Shown: positions 12,102 to 25,445 of the stretch, one piece after another
Position numbering within the stretch: position 1 is the stretch's first letter
Layout of the letters: every line of letters begins with the position of its first letter
Assembly (NCBI GenBank): GCA_021464415.1
Contig: CM038465.1
Location: forward strand, 19,003,839-19,067,838
Length of the DNA stretch: 64,000 nt
Direction of reading: 5' to 3'
DNA from: Lonicera japonica
Taxonomy: Eukaryota; Streptophyta; Magnoliopsida; Dipsacales; Caprifoliaceae
The notes under the pieces: generated by a model
Databases searched by the model: none
What the model saw: the letters and a program-made list of their open reading frames with translations, nothing else
What the model was told of the DNA's origin: nothing
Program-made: the position numbers and the translations under genes

Positions 12102-12427
12102 CCAAATCAAGTGCGAGGAAAGGGCTGTGGGAAGAGGCTTAAAGGAGGAAAAAAGAAGGCACTACTAAGGGAAACAAATCGCAAAATTAGATGTTTCCAT
12201 GGGTGTGGGAAAGTAGGCCAATCACATGATAAACGAAATTGTCTGGCACTTACAAATCTGTAAGTAATTATTCATTTTCTATTTATGTTCTCTTCTTTTT
12301 TCACATTATATGAATCTTGATTATTATTTGTGTTTTTTCTGAATTTAGGCTGTCTACATACAAGGATGTAAATTTGGAAGAGGGAAATGGGACGTCAACA
12401 GACGATGGGGATGATATAGGCTCGTAG
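12102..12427 (+). pseudogene. 3' end of a FAR1-related / MULE transposase-like gene
   Basis: A plus-strand fragment resembling the C-terminal tail of FAR1/FHY3-type proteins, which derive from MULE transposases. Exon A (12102-12259) encodes RGKGCGKRLKGGKKKA followed by a zinc knuckle CFHGCGKVGQSHDKRNC. A GTAAGT donor at 12260 and a TTTAG acceptor at 12348 bound an 89-bp intron. Exon B (12349-12427) continues in frame (TYKDVNLEEGNGTSTDDGDD) to TAG. The N-terminal DNA-binding, transposase-core and SWIM parts are absent because the truncated LTR abuts it. It could be a host FRS gene or a MULE gene. Confidence 0.65.
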
Positions 12428-14295
12428 TTTTTTTGTATATAAGAAACAAGTGTGGATATTTGAATTAAATGATTCTTGTAGTTTTTTTTGTTAAAAAGGC
12501 TTGTGTGGATCTTTGAATTAAAAGGCTTGTAGTTTTTTTGTTTAACACCATGCAGTTGTTTATGCTTTAGTGAAAAGGCTCCAATTGTGTGGACTTTTTG
12601 ATTTTTACATCAGTATTTAACATTGACTTATTGAATCAAATTGTGTGGATCTTTCAATAAAATGATTATATTTTAATATTAATTGTGTGGACCTTTTAAT
12701 GAAACATCAATATTTAACATTGACTTATTTCTTCAAACTATGTGGATCTTTCAATGAAATTATTATATTCCATTTAAAATAAGTAAATATAAACAACAAC
12801 AAATGCTTCCAATCAATACAGTAAAGTCATTATAACAACACAAAATGCTTCCATGTAATATAACAAAGTCATTGTACAACAACTGATTCCATATCTAGTA
12901 CAAAAATTAATTATAACAATACCAAATTACATTACATTTTCATAACTTTTATAGCAAAATAACAAAACAACATAAAAGATATAACTATTAAAAATTTCCA
13001 TTGGACTTTTAGATCATGCTTTGTGTTAGGTTCACCAACAATCGAGGCACGTGACGTACTACATTCTTCTAGTGTGCCGACATTATTTGATACTTGGTGG
13101 TGAATTGAGGAGATTTTGCACCAACCCAAGAAAGTACCGCATCTTTGCCTTTTGGACGAGTAGTATATTCGACCACGATTATTGTTCTTATTTGATTTTG
13201 TTATTTTGACATCCGCTAGTTCTACGCACTCGCATTGTTTCAAAAAAAAATCTTACATCCACTTCATTCCTTGAGTTACCTTCCACAGTTGATGAAGTAT
13301 AAACCATTTGAATCTGCAAAATTCAAGTTAATGAGAAATTTAGCTAATCAAATCCACAAATAGTGTGTATAAATCAAACCCATAAATAAAGTGTGTATAC
13401 AGAAGAATCCATTCTATTTTAAAAATGACCAATTCTTACATCTTAAGCTCATCAAGATCTTAACTTTTCTTCATTGTACTCGCTTGTCAATTTATATGCT
13501 TTTGACCTTTCCTTTCAGTTGAATTGTTCAACAAGAAGTTCACCTTGTTATGTTTTTTTCCTTTTATTGATTACATATCCTAATCACTGAGTACAATAAT
13601 TGAATGTTGGAATCTTCATTACAGTTCATTTTATGAGCTTTGATTTTGACTATATTTTGACAATCTTAGAGTAAATTTTAGAGATTCCTGTTTATTAATG
13701 ATTTTGGGTTTCTTTCAATAAAGATTAGAGGGTGTTAAGAAGTAGTTGAGAAGTCAAAAAATTCCCTTTTTCAGATGGTTTCGGTTACAATATAACGATC
13801 TCAATCACCTGAAGAAACATATTCTACCCATAATGGATAAACTGTTTCTCCAATACCATCTTCCAATATATAACCCAAATCACCAATACGTGTCCAAAGC
13901 AAACAATCTGAGAAAATGACAATTCCAAACCAACAGCAAGACTACTACTAATCCCATTTCCATAAAAACAACAGCGGCAATAGAGATTTGAAAAAGAAAG
14001 GCTAAATACTTGGCATTTCATTAATTTTCACATTTCGTATATTTCATAACCTAGCCAAACGAAACCCAAAATTCACACTTACAACAAGAAAAAAACAGTA
14101 GCAACAGAGAAATTTAAGGCTAAATACTCAGGCATTTCCTTAATTTTCACATTTTGTAGAACCCGTAAACTAGCCAAACCAAACCCAAAATTCACACTTA
14201 CAACAAGAAAACAACAACAGCAATAGAGAAACCAACATCTGGGTAACTTGGAATTTCCTTAATCTACACATTTTGTATATTTCCTAACCTAGCCA
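12428..14295. other. No intact gene; downstream of FAR1 fragment
   Basis: AT-rich DNA. A 103-residue minus-strand ORF at 12932-13243 has no signature I recognise and is probably chance. The right end carries a tandem repeat, listed separately. The stretch may be the remainder of the transposon or gene that supplied the FAR1-like exon. Confidence 0.4.
13970..14295. repeat. Threefold tandem repeat, last copy split by solo LTR
   Basis: About 120-bp units share the block CCCAAAATTCACACTTACAA and an AACCTAGCCA box. The third copy stops at 14295 and resumes at 17303 after the solo LTR, so it was interrupted by that insertion. Confidence 0.65.
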
Positions 14296-17200
14296 TGTAA
14301 CGCCCCGTATCTCCATTTATCGAAAATTTCAATACAAGTCGCGTGTAAGGCAAACGTGGACTTCGGATAGCCATATTTTGCTCCGAAAGGATCGGAATGG
14401 TTGATAGACTTTCAACGAGTTACATTAATATATTTAATCATTTTAGAATAGCTGTAAGCCATTTCGGGTGGTTCGAGTTGAAATCGAGATGTAGATTGCA
14501 AGTTTTCAATTTACTCGACTTCATAATTTTGGATAACTTGGAGGAAGCGTAACTTCTTCGTTCCTCGTCAGATTGAGTTTTTGTTAATGTAAGGGTCAAT
14601 ATTTTTAGGCAATCTACAACTTTTGTGTTTTGGCCGAAAGCCAATTCAGGCTCCTACTTGGTCAAAATTGAGCACAAAATAGGCCAATTGCTAATAGTTG
14701 TTCATTCAGTAACATTAATGTGCTAACTTCGACGCATTTCTGGGAATAATCCATCTGGAATTAGAAAAAAATCTTTCGAAGAAGTTGTAGAGCTTCGAAT
14801 AAGCTTTTCGTGGACATAAAGATCACCTCAATCGGACTTCCGAGCGGGAAGTTATGGACGGTCAAACTTCAGTGTTGCGAGTCCCACGCGTGAACAGTAA
14901 AATAGAGATTTAGAACGCAACTTATATATATACACGATCAACTCCATTTCCTTCTCATTTGTTTTAACCAACACTTGAGATCTTCCAAAAGAGGTAGGAA
15001 AGGGAGCCTTTAAGAGAGATTCTCATCTCTATACCATCACTACACAAGATCAACATCAAATTAACAACAAATCAATCCTCATATCTATTCATCTTCTTCC
15101 TCACACCAAGACCTCCATTGCTAGGGCACGGTTTGGAAGGAGAATTGGGGGTTTTCGGATTTAGCCCATCTTCGGCTCAATTCCATCACAAACCTTCGAG
15201 GGATTAACCCTCAATAGGCGGGAACACTACTATTAAAATATATTTTCAAAGTTTATGCGTTTAATCATCATTTTTCTTACAAATATGCGGTTTTGTCTCT
15301 ACGAAATAGGTTCTGCACATTCAGGGGTTTTGGGTTGGTATTTTATAATTATAATGGTTGCTTATTATATGTTATTGTGAGTATTACATTCTTCTACAAG
15401 AAAATCTAATACTACATTGATTTGCCAAAAACCTTTGTTCCCGGTCTTTAGCGCGCAAGTGCGTATAAACTATTTGGGTACTATAAAATTTTGATACACG
15501 CTAAATATGGGGTGATATCCTTAAGTTGAGCCATACTATGTTTTAAAATGATATATACAACCTTCATACGCACTGTTGGGATAAAATGGGTATGAAACCC
15601 TTACTTACGTACACGACATTAAACAGTACTCTATGCTCCCTTTATACACAACACTATACTTAAGATTAAAAGTATAATTAGGATATAATTACGTATATAT
15701 GTTGTGTCATTATTGTACTTAAGGTACCGATACATGATTTACGAGATTTGTTACTTGCCAGACCAGTCCGTAGATACACTGGTTAAGGTTACAAGTTTAT
15801 TTTGAACAAGTAAAGTACTATGATCATGAGGGGAGGTTTACATAAAATATGTATATTATATAAATTCTATATTTTACTTGGCTTGGAGCCAAACTTGTGG
15901 AAAACTACTAAACCTCCTAAATGTCTGATATATTTATTTAATCACAAATTGACGGACTTGGCGGACCGGCTCTAAGTACAATAATAATATCACTACTGAT
16001 TTCATGGTACATATACATATATACATGGGCTTTGTTGAATATACATTTGAGCTTATCATATGACGTGATAGATATATCATATTTTCTTCAGTTCCAGATA
16101 TGATATTTGTGTATAGAGATTTTATAAGGAAACAAATGTAGTATTTGTTATCTTTATAGGGTAATGTTAGTTGATGGATATCAGTATGAATGATTATGTT
16201 ATTTCATGGGCACAATTGCACATCTGTGGATTGATACTTGGGTTGTCTGGAGATAAATACATATGTGGTTGTGCTAGTACATGATAGGTCCCAAGTTGGT
16301 CTCTAAAGGTTGGGGTTATAAGTTGGGAGCGAGTGCCCCTGGGTGAAAGACCCGAAACTGTGCACGAAAACTAACGAGAGGCCCTGCTGCCGCGTGGGTG
16401 AAAGGCCACGAAATGCAGACCTGGTGGACGCTTAGATAGTGGCGGATTATTTGAGTTAATTGTCTCGGGTGAGACATTTCTAGATGACGCAATTGTAGTG
16501 CCAAGTTTTACAAACTAGCCAACAGTTTTATATATACATATATGAGTTGGCAGTACATACTTTCCTACTATATATTACTTGTATCTTAGAGATACTTACT
16601 TTACCGTATGTATGAGTTTTACAAGTATATTATGTTATCAGTGTGATTTCAGCTGTATTTTCAAGTGATCTCTATCTTATTATATTTCGGGGATGGGAAA
16701 GCATTACCATGCATTGTTTTGAAAATGTATTTTTATATATAAAACCTATATAGTTCCCACTGAGCTCATGTTTGGCTCACTCCCATTTTTCAAACCAGTT
16801 TTGCAGGTACATCTCGGGAATGGCACGATTGTGAACTCTAGAACCTCTGATTACCCTAGACATTTATAGTCATCCGTAAACGACTTGTCTTTTACTAGTT
16901 TTAAATATCGTTTGTATAATTGAATTTCAATTTGATTAAATGTATAATTATTGGAAATGATATATATCATTTTATCTTGGATTAGGACCTCATTGGAGGA
17001 TTTGTATTGGATAGAAATTGTATAAGTAATGTTTATATGTAGAGTGTATCTAACTGTTGTGATTGGAATTTCATTTGTATGAAAATGGTTTCAAATTTTA
17101 CAGGGCGGATTGATGTTTAAATGAACTCCACATGCCGAAATTTTATAAAACAGGTTTTTCAAGCTGATCAAGTTTTATCCAAGAAAAATATTTTTAAAAG

Positions 17201-17297
17201 TGGTGATTTTATATTTTAAACCCGCCGTCGCGCACGGCATCCGTTAGAAACTAGGTCCCGGAGGTGAAAATCTTGGAACGGGATTCGGGGCGTCACA
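14296..17297 (+). mobile_element. Solo LTR, gypsy group, TSD AGCCA
   Basis: A 3002-bp unit starting TGTAACGCCCCG and ending GGGGCGTCACA, flanked by perfect AGCCA duplications (14291-14295, 17298-17302). The conserved block TTCCCACTGAGCTC with TTTGGCTCACTCCCAT near 16760 marks the plus sense of this family. No internal domains are present. Confidence 0.88.
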
Positions 17298-17448
17298 AGC
17301 CAAATCTCACCCAAAATTGACAAGCCAAATCTCCATCTCAATAAAGCAACAACCAACAGCAGCAATTTTTGAAACTACTAGAAGTCAGAGAGAGACCCAT
17401 TTACCAATTTCGAAGCTTGATGCCGTGAGAGAGAGAGAGAGCTCGTTG

Positions 17449-19914
17449 TGTAATACCCCGTGTTTCTAATTGCAAGCTAGTAGTCTTTATAAACCCGACT
17501 AATGCTTAAATCCCGTTAGGGTTTGAATTGTTTCTTTTTGACCTTTTCGAGTTAGTCCAACATTTCCATCATTTCATATTAGAGGTATTAAGTTCTTGAG
17601 AATGATAATTTCGCAAATCGGGTAGTTCGAATTAAAATCGGGAGGTCAATTGCAAGTTTTCAATTTACGCGATTTCATAATTTTGGCCAACTTTGAGGAA
17701 GCGTAGCATCTTCGTTTCTCGCCAAATTGAGTTTTCTTTCACAAAAGAGTCTAGATTTATATGCAATCTACAACTTTCATGTTTTGTCCGAAAACCAATT
17801 CGGGCTTCTACTTGGTCAAAATTGAGGGCGAAGTAGGCGAAGTAGGCCAATCGCTAATAGTTGTTCATTCAGTAACATTGTAACAAAGCGCTGTTTTTGA
17901 CAAAATTCTAGGAACGATATGTTGAGAATTTGGGAAAACTTCCTTGAAGAAGTCGTAGATATTTGAATTAGCTTTTCGTGGACATAAAGATCACCCAAAT
18001 CGGAGTTCCGAGTTAAAAGTTATGGCCGAAATACAAAAAGTGCTCCAGACCCAAAAAGTGCTAAAGAGAGGACCGGTATGGCCTTTTTGTGGATCGGTCC
18101 GGCAGCAAATCTGGGCCCGTTTTGAACACTTTAAAGCATTATTTTGACCTCCATTAGTCCCAATTTCGAGCTACAACACACATAACATTTTAGAGAGAGA
18201 TGGAGAGCTATTTTGAGAAAGATTTGAAGAACCACTCACCCACACATCCTTAGCACTCGAAACCCTCATCGAATCAACACCAAAGCAGCCTTTTATATCA
18301 CTATTCATCATCTCCCTCATCTTTTCTCATCTACATAGCTAGGGTTCGAGGGAGGAATTTGGAGATCTTGTGATTGGGGAACCTAGGACTCAAATCAAGC
18401 TTTCAAACTTGAGGATTATGCTTCTTAGAGGTGGGAATCTACTACTAAACTCTCTTTAACAAATTATTGTTTCTTGATTACAACTCTACCATGTGTTTAT
18501 ATTCAAAACTTAACTTTTACATGGGTTTTGAGGATTTTGCCACTATCTAGCTTTAATATTGTGATTGATGGTTCGAGTAACCTTTATATACACTAAAACA
18601 CTCGTTTTATCATGTGATTACCACTGATTCTTCAATTTCCACAGAAACCCACTTGGAACCTAGCATGTACAAATGGGGTTTTTGAACACATAATGTTATT
18701 TTTCTTTGATGATGGAATTGATAGTTTGGATAGCTTGTATATACTATAAAATACAAGTTTTAATTTGGGATTTCAACTGGCTATCCGATTTACACAAAAA
18801 CTCACTTGAAGCACATATGAGCGTTGATGATTTTCACTATAAAAGCCAATAACTCCTCCAAAGGGTTCGAGATGTTACTAGATTAATGTTTGTGATCTGA
18901 TTAACTATATAAAAAGGATTTTGTTGATAATTCCCCGTCTGTTACGTTTTAAAGTTATAATTGAATTATGATAAACATTGAAATGGCACGGTGGTGTCTT
19001 TTATGAGCCATTTGATGTGACATTGCGATTATACGATATAACTAGTCCATGTTAGGTCCCGAGTTTAGTCTCTAACGATTGGGGCCAAAATTTGGGATAG
19101 AGTCCCCTGGGTGCAAGACCCGAAACCGTGCACGGAAACGAATGAGAGACCTTGCTACCGCGTTGGTGAAAGGCCACGAAATGCAGACCCGATTGTACGG
19201 ATAGTGGGGAAATTGGTAAGATTACGTTTCGAGTTCATGAGAAAAGTTACTTACATGGTGCCATGGATTTTCAAACTTAGACGGGGTTGATTTTATACAA
19301 AGTTTAAAGAATACTTTCTTGTAACGTCACCGATGTTTTAAAGTGAGAAAGTACTACTTTCTGAACTGTTATATATATATGAATCCCTGAGGGGATTACT
19401 TCACATTATTATACAGAAAGGCTTTTCTACTGTTTTTTGAAAAAAGGATTTCTAACTACTGTTTTCGTAACTAAACTTAACGTATGATTCCCACTGAGTC
19501 CTTCGACTCACCCCACCCCTTTTCCAAACTAGTTTTGCAGGTACTTTCTCAGGGCGGCACGAGTACATGATTAGAAACCTCTGATGACCTGAGACTACAT
19601 ATAGCTGTCCGTAGATGACTTAGCTCGCATATATAATGATTTTTATAATTTGTGTAACTTCATTGTATCCAAGTTTGGAGTTTAAAAGTGTGGAGTTTTG
19701 TTTCTAGTTAAACTTTCTTTTATGATTTACAGGTTGGATTTATTAAACATACGAACTCCACATGCCGAAATTTTCCAAAAAAAATGAGGCTTTACATGAT
19801 AATTTATATTATATAAGTTTTAAATTATGTACTTCGAACCCACCGTCGCGTACGGTACCGTGATTAACCGAGTTCCGGAGGCCTAAACCTCCTAACGGAA
19901 TTCGGGACGTCACA
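17449..19914 (+). mobile_element. Solo LTR, gypsy group, decayed TSD
   Basis: A 2466-bp unit starting TGTAATACCCCG and ending GGGACGTCACA. The flanks are CGTTG (17444-17448) and CATTA (19915-19919), which match at three of five positions; both differences are G-to-A. It contains the same family blocks (GATTCCCACTGAGTCC near 19489, TTTTGCAGGTAC near 19533). It lies only 151 bp from the previous solo LTR, in the same orientation. Confidence 0.75.
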
Positions 19915-19919
19915 CATTA

Positions 19920-20283
19920 GGTTTGATACCGTGTAGAGAAAGGGGGAGAGCTTGTCGGTCGGAAGTAAGAGAGAGAGCTCGTCAGTCGCCGGTCGGAACC
20001 ATTTTAGAGAGAGATCTCTCTTCGTCGGAACCATTTTAGAGAGGGAGAGAGAGAGCTCAGGCAATTTTCAAACGGGAAGGAGTAAGTTGGTGTAGCAAGG
20101 AAAATTTTGAGAGAGAGAGAAGGAGTAGAGGTGGGGTTTGACTGAAAGGAAAAAAGAGAGGAATGCGTGGCTGCTTCGGGAACTGTGTAGTGGGACTGGT
20201 GCGTACGCACTAGTTCGTATGTGAAACGCTCTCGCGTAGATTGATATGCTTTTGAACTAGTAAATGGTTCACTTTTTAAAATC

Positions 20284-20320
<37 letters not shown>

Positions 20321-22495
20321 TAACAATGAGTCAAGTTGTTTGAATATCCCCTTAAAAGTATAAAAATATGATGCCCACTGCTTTTTTTTGTATATTTTTG
20401 GTGGAGACAAATGAACATTAAAAATATCATTTTAGTTAATGTACATAATTTAGTTTCGCATTTACATTTTTAGAGCATCTCTAAGAGAAGTAGCAAACTT
20501 ATTCTTTAATATTTTAATATGTTGATTTATGTGGTAATTTGAAGAGTGTTTTTTGCTATTTGTAAAGTTTGAACTCCAAGAAACTCTTCAATCTTATATG
20601 TTTTATTATTTTGATTTGAAGAGTCCATATTAATTTTAGTACTTTGTGAAAAAAAAAATAACTTATCAATGGTCAGGAATACAACTTAATTGTTTTCTAT
20701 AGTAAAATTTGATACATTGATTTTACCAAAAAAAGAAAAAAGAAAAATAGGACCGTCAATTTGAAAAGTTAAAAAAACAAGCCTCTTAATTTAAAACTTG
20801 TAAGTATTTTTTTTTTAAATAAAATAAAATATGGTGTAGATTATCTAATTTCATAATGTTATCAAAATATTTAACCTTCACCCCTCTAAAGGGGAGGTTC
20901 ACAATTAAATTAGAGTAATATTTCTATGAGCCAACTTTCAGTGGCATTCATGAAAGCGGTATTCGAAGTATGAACCCGGCCACTTCATAGACCCAAAAAG
21001 AATAATAAAAATATGAACCCACTTAGTCCATAGTAATACTTACTATGGACTTTTGCAATTGAACATTTAATCAAATTGAGTGGACTTCAATCCATGATTG
21101 AATTTTTAATAAAGACTCGAAATCGAGGTTAATGTGGTCCATGTGGACTCTTAAAAGGAATATTTTTCTATCTAAAAAAGTGGAAAAACACTTTAAATTA
21201 TTTATATTTTTATATATAGTACATATAGATATTATTAAATACATATAATGACTTTTTACAGTTCTATACAATAATAACATACATTTTACCTTTGTAAAAT
21301 TATTAGGATTTCTGTTTTAATTTTATAAAATGAAAAATATTTTGGTAATTCTCGTTTGAACGAAATATTGAGAAGTAATTCAACATTCTGGGAAAGAATA
21401 AATTACGTCTGAACAAAACATCTGTAAAGCATCATAAATGGAAGGAGAAAAGCTCTTCAAGTATCCAAAATACTTATTTCATTCCTAAAAATTGAAACAA
21501 ACGAACCTAAATATCATTTCAATGAAAACTAAACAATTACTGTTGTACTAAAAATAAATATAACTAATTACACAGGAAGTAAAGACGATATACATTTGTA
21601 AAACAATTATTGCCGTGACCTAAACACAGGGCACAACAATGACATGCATGAGAAATTTTTCCTGACAAGAGAATGGACCCCAAAAAAGTAGGTTTTTATT
21701 GACTTGTGTTTGTCTCCCAAAAGTAATGCGTGTAACATTGGCGTGGCTATGGGGTTTAAAGTGGGGTCAACTTGATTTTAAAAAATTATAGAAGAAATGA
21801 GATAATATATATTATATTCCACTCTATTTAAATTCTTAAAAATCAAGAAGGTATTATTTATATCTTCTAAATATGTCACAAACATCTTATAAAATTTAAT
21901 TAATAATACATTTAAACATCTCTATATTTATCACAAATGCCCCTCTTTTATTGCCTGATATTATGTGAGTGCTTAGTAACACATTCTCTCTATTTGGACT
22001 AAGTTTATGTGAGTATGCATTTACCTTTCATTAAGCAGACCTTATTTGAGAAACACTCTAGTATATTTAGCCCTCCATTTTCCTGATGGTAGGCAAGTTC
22101 CTACCAAGTGAGCCAAGTGTATGTGATTGCATTCACTTCTAATTAAACAAGTCTTATGGGGTGTTAATAGTAATAAATTTATTTTATAAGAATATTTGTG
22201 ATAAATATAGGGAACGTACGTAAATAACACCGCTCATCTACGAAAGTCTCCTTTGTACCTGAATTTGTGGAGCAAATTCACTCTTCCCTGTAATAAATGC
22301 GCATCCCTAAAGTCTTCTTAGTACAGGAAGTCTTTTCGAATTTGCGAACAAATTAACTCTTCCAGTCTTCCGTATAAGAAAATCGTGTCCGTTTTCTTAA
22401 TAATTGAGTTGAGACTGAGAAGTCTTCTTTTTGCGTCCTTTTGAACTCAATTAATCTAAAGCTTAGCTTAGTTCTAGAAGCAAAAGTAGGTAAAA
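19920..22495. other. Intergenic DNA upstream of the TNL locus
   Basis: No gene found. The first 300 bp are rich in GAGA tracts, a TA microsatellite sits at 20287-20313, and the rest is AT-rich. The last few hundred bases before 22496 would hold the TNL promoter and 5' leader. I could not identify a TATA box or regulatory site with confidence. Confidence 0.5.
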
Positions 22496-22730
22496 ATGGG
22501 TAGCCGAATCAAAGAATATGAACCACCCTTTTCTTTGTCTTCTTATACAGCAGGGGAGCCTTTTAATAATCATCGTCGTCATGGGTGGAAATACGACGTA
22601 TTCTTAAGCTATCGAGGGGAAGACACTAAGAAGACTTCGTTGATCATCTCTACTATGCTCTCCACCAAAGAGGGATTTTCACATTCAAGGACAATGAGAG
22701 GTTAGAAAGAGGGAGATCAATAGCACCCAA
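22496..22730 (+). pseudogene. TNL exon 1, 5' half (TIR domain start)
   Basis: The ATG at 22496 opens a short leader and then the first TIR motif, YDVFLSYRGEDT. One T is missing in the ACTTCG stretch at 22633-22638 (the family has ACTTTC, Thr-Phe). The original frame therefore stops at 22704, but the shifted frame continues as a normal TIR (VDHLYYALHQRGIFTF, DNERLERGRSIAP) up to the CACTA at 22731. A full TIR was present before decay. Confidence 0.88.
22728..22730. repeat. CACTA target-site duplication, left copy
   Basis: CAA immediately before CACTAC; the matching copy is at 34079-34081. Only one copy fits the interrupted reading frame. Confidence 0.85.
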
Positions 22731-22744
22731 CACTACCTCAAAAG

Positions 22745-23320
22745 TACACTTAGGCGACGTAGATTGTACGTCGCCCAGGTGTAGATATACGTCGCCACAA
22801 TCTTAGGCGACGTAGGATACGTCGCCTAAGGTACGTCTACTAAGCTATGTCACCCAAGGTAATAGGCGACGTAAACAAATAAGTACGTCGCCTAAGAAAA
22901 ATCCAAGGCAACGTAAAAATACATACGTCGCCTGTGTGGTCAGAGTGGAGTTGACTTTGACTGGACTTTAGGCGACGTACTCAGTTACCTACGTCGCCTA
23001 GGTTTCTTACTTAGGCGACGTACTTATTTAACTATGTCGCCTAAAGTCCAGTCAAAGTCAACTCTTCTCTGACTTTAGGCGACGTAGTTAAATTAGTTAC
23101 GTCGCCTAAGTAAGTACGTACTTATTTTTCTTACGTCGCCCAAAGTCCAGTCAAAAGTCAACTCTGCTCTGACCTTAGGCAACGTAGGTAAATAGTTACG
23201 TCGCCTAGGTTCTTACTTAGGCGACGTAGTTAAATAAGTACGTCGCCTAAATTCAGTGCAGAGTTGACTTTTGACTGGACTTTGGGCGACGTAAGTAAAA
23301 TAATTACGTCGCCTAAGTGA
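22745..23320. repeat. Left subterminal array of GGCGACGTA / TACGTCGCC
   Basis: Roughly twenty copies of the 9-mer, mostly arranged as GGCGACGTA, a short AT spacer and TACGTCGCC, so that each pair forms a small hairpin. A few are mutated (GGCAACGTA, TATGTCGCC). Spm elements carry subterminal arrays bound by TNPA, and this is the expected equivalent for this family. Segments with TTGACT (for example 22950-22972 and 23252-23280) alternate with the pairs. Confidence 0.85.
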
Positions 23321-23658
23321 AGTAAAATAATTACAGAAATTTCCTGTTTCTATGTGCACCCCACACGTGCACTTCTATACAAATAACCTGCATTACAAAC
23401 CAATTTCATTCATTCAAACATCCTGCTCAATCGTTCATATTTTTCATTCATTCAAATATCAAAACATTCAATTATTCAAATATCTAATCATTCAAATATC
23501 CAAGCATTCAATTAAATGTTCAAAACGTTTATAAATTACAGCAATGTCCTACAAAACTGTTTTAAAAACTTTACAATCATATAAAATTGATCAATAAGAA
23601 ACTAAACCTAAAACTATCATGCGTTGGAGCCATCGGATGGTGGAGCCCTCATATTCAT

Positions 23659-25445
23659 CTACCTCGCCATTTCTGCAAGCTGGGCCTGTACCCTCACTTC
23701 GAACTCTAGCCGCTCCCTATCTCGATCATGCCGCTCCCTCTCGAGCTCCCTCTCACGCCCCTGCCGATCTCCTCTTTCCTGTTGAAGACGCTCCTCGAGT
23801 TCCTTTTGATTTGCCCTAAGTCTGGCGAACTCCTCCTCAATCGCGGCGTTTCAGGGCTCCGGCCTAGATGGTCCTCTCGTCCTCAGCTGCTTGGCGACGC
23901 CGCTGCCTAAGCCGGGAACCCTGGTCCCTCTCGAAGGACCGACCACCCTCTCCATAAGCCCGATCTCTATATCAACAGAGAGTCTTGGCGGAGCTGTGAC
24001 TGAGGCCGGCGAGGTGCCATCTGATGTATCCTCGATCGGAGGCATACTCTCCATCAACGAGGCAACCGCCTCGTCGCTCGCCTGCTGAACCCGCAACTGC
24101 AAATAGCAATAAATATAATTAATGAATTTCTTATTACAAATAATTAAGCATAAGGATCGAATTTGTTATTACAAATAACTAGCAATAAATGTAATGAATT
24201 AATAAATAATAAACTTACCGTGCCCTCATGATCGAATTTCTTGTACATGTCTATGTACGTCTTCGCTTGAGGAGCTTGCTCGCCTTTCTTCGTGTACTCC
24301 TCAGCCCGAGCTGCAAAAGGCCTGGCCCCTCCGCTGTGGGGCCTCTTGTTTATCGAGGCCCGGACCGCTTTCATTTGCTCGCTCCGCCTCTGCAAGATAT
24401 ATAAGATACAAACTGTTAGAATATTCAATTGTATTTAAATTAAGTTAGACAAATTAATTAATTTTACCTGAAATTCGGGATCCCTGAAGTGGTTGCACAA
24501 CCATTGCCACTCCGCAGGCCGATGTGTGAACTCGACAGGAGGGGAGAATCTCCCAATTCCTGCCAGTTTGCGTGACAGGAAGACTTCCACTGCCTGAACC
24601 GGTTGGCGGCCTTCTCGTCTATCCAGCCAGTGAGCTCCCTACGCCGGTGATCGATATCGTAGTTCACCTACAAAGCAAAAAAGAAAAAAGAAACATTAGT
24701 AATTTGAAATAATAACAAACAACAAAAAAATAAAGAAAAATGCAAAACCTACCGATAAAAAATCTAGCAACCTCGTCCGCTCTGTCACCGGAAGGTCGTG
24801 CCACGTCGGATGGAGCATCGGACATCGGTCTTTTATATAAGCCGAGAGGTCCGTCACGAACTGGGAGCGAACTGAAAAGAGCGGCCCCCTAATCGAATCC
24901 TCGTAGGTCACCGAGGTCCTGCCCTTCTCTTTCGTGATCGCCGCCGTTTTCTTCCCGAGTACGACTCCTCTCCTCTTATTACTCGAGGAGGCACCGGCGG
25001 TAGTATCTGTATATTACAAGAAAATTTATTCAGTAAATTATATAAAGTTAATATAATTGCCAGCGTATAATTAAAAAATCTAATTAAGAACTTTACCTGA
25101 GTCGGTCGGCACGTGAGAAGTAGTAAAACTGCAGCGAATGCTGCATGTGGGTGGTGTGGGGCCCGTGCTACCGGTCGTCGAATGTGCGGAAGGGAGGGGC
25201 AGAACAAGCGGCAGGACCGACGACTCCTGCGCTGAGTCCGGTGATCCATCGGCCTGGGCCGCCTCCTGCGGCGCCTGCTGCGAGGTCTGGGCCGCCTCCT
25301 GCGGCGCCTCCTGCGATGGCTGGGGTTCCTGCGAGGTTTGGGTCGCCTGCGAGGGCTGCTGCTGCTACTGCAAGAGGGCAAGATGGAACTCCTCGCGCAT
25401 ATCTACACGAGATTTCTTCCTTACGGAAGAATCTTTCGGAGGCAT
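23659..25445 (-). pseudogene. CACTA second gene, TNPA/Ptta-En-Spm-like
   Basis: The minus-strand start is at 25445 (MPPKDSSVRKKSRVDMREEF). A Gln/Pro/Ala-rich region follows, interrupted by an early TAG. Further exons encode TYEDSIRGPLFSVRSQFVTD, DLPVTERTRLLDFL, DIDHRRRELTGWIDEKAANR, EWQWLCNHFRDPEFQ, RPHSGGARPFAARAEEY and QAKTYIDMYKKFDHEG, separated by introns with GT-AG borders. The last exon has a TGA where the frame otherwise continues into a charged, coiled-coil-like tail. The pattern fits the plant transposase family Ptta/En/Spm, thought to bind the subterminal repeats. Two nonsense codons and a frameshift near 24550 indicate decay. I assign exons by reading frame and splice consensus only. 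Confidence 0.75.

Noticed and set aside
12932..13243. 103-codon minus-strand ORF as a gene
   Set aside because: No motif, low-complexity stretches and no supporting splice or promoter signal.
22745..23320. CRISPR-like array because of the regular 9-mers
   Set aside because: Repeats alternate in orientation, spacers are short AT tracts of uneven length, and the array lies at a CACTA terminus in plant DNA.
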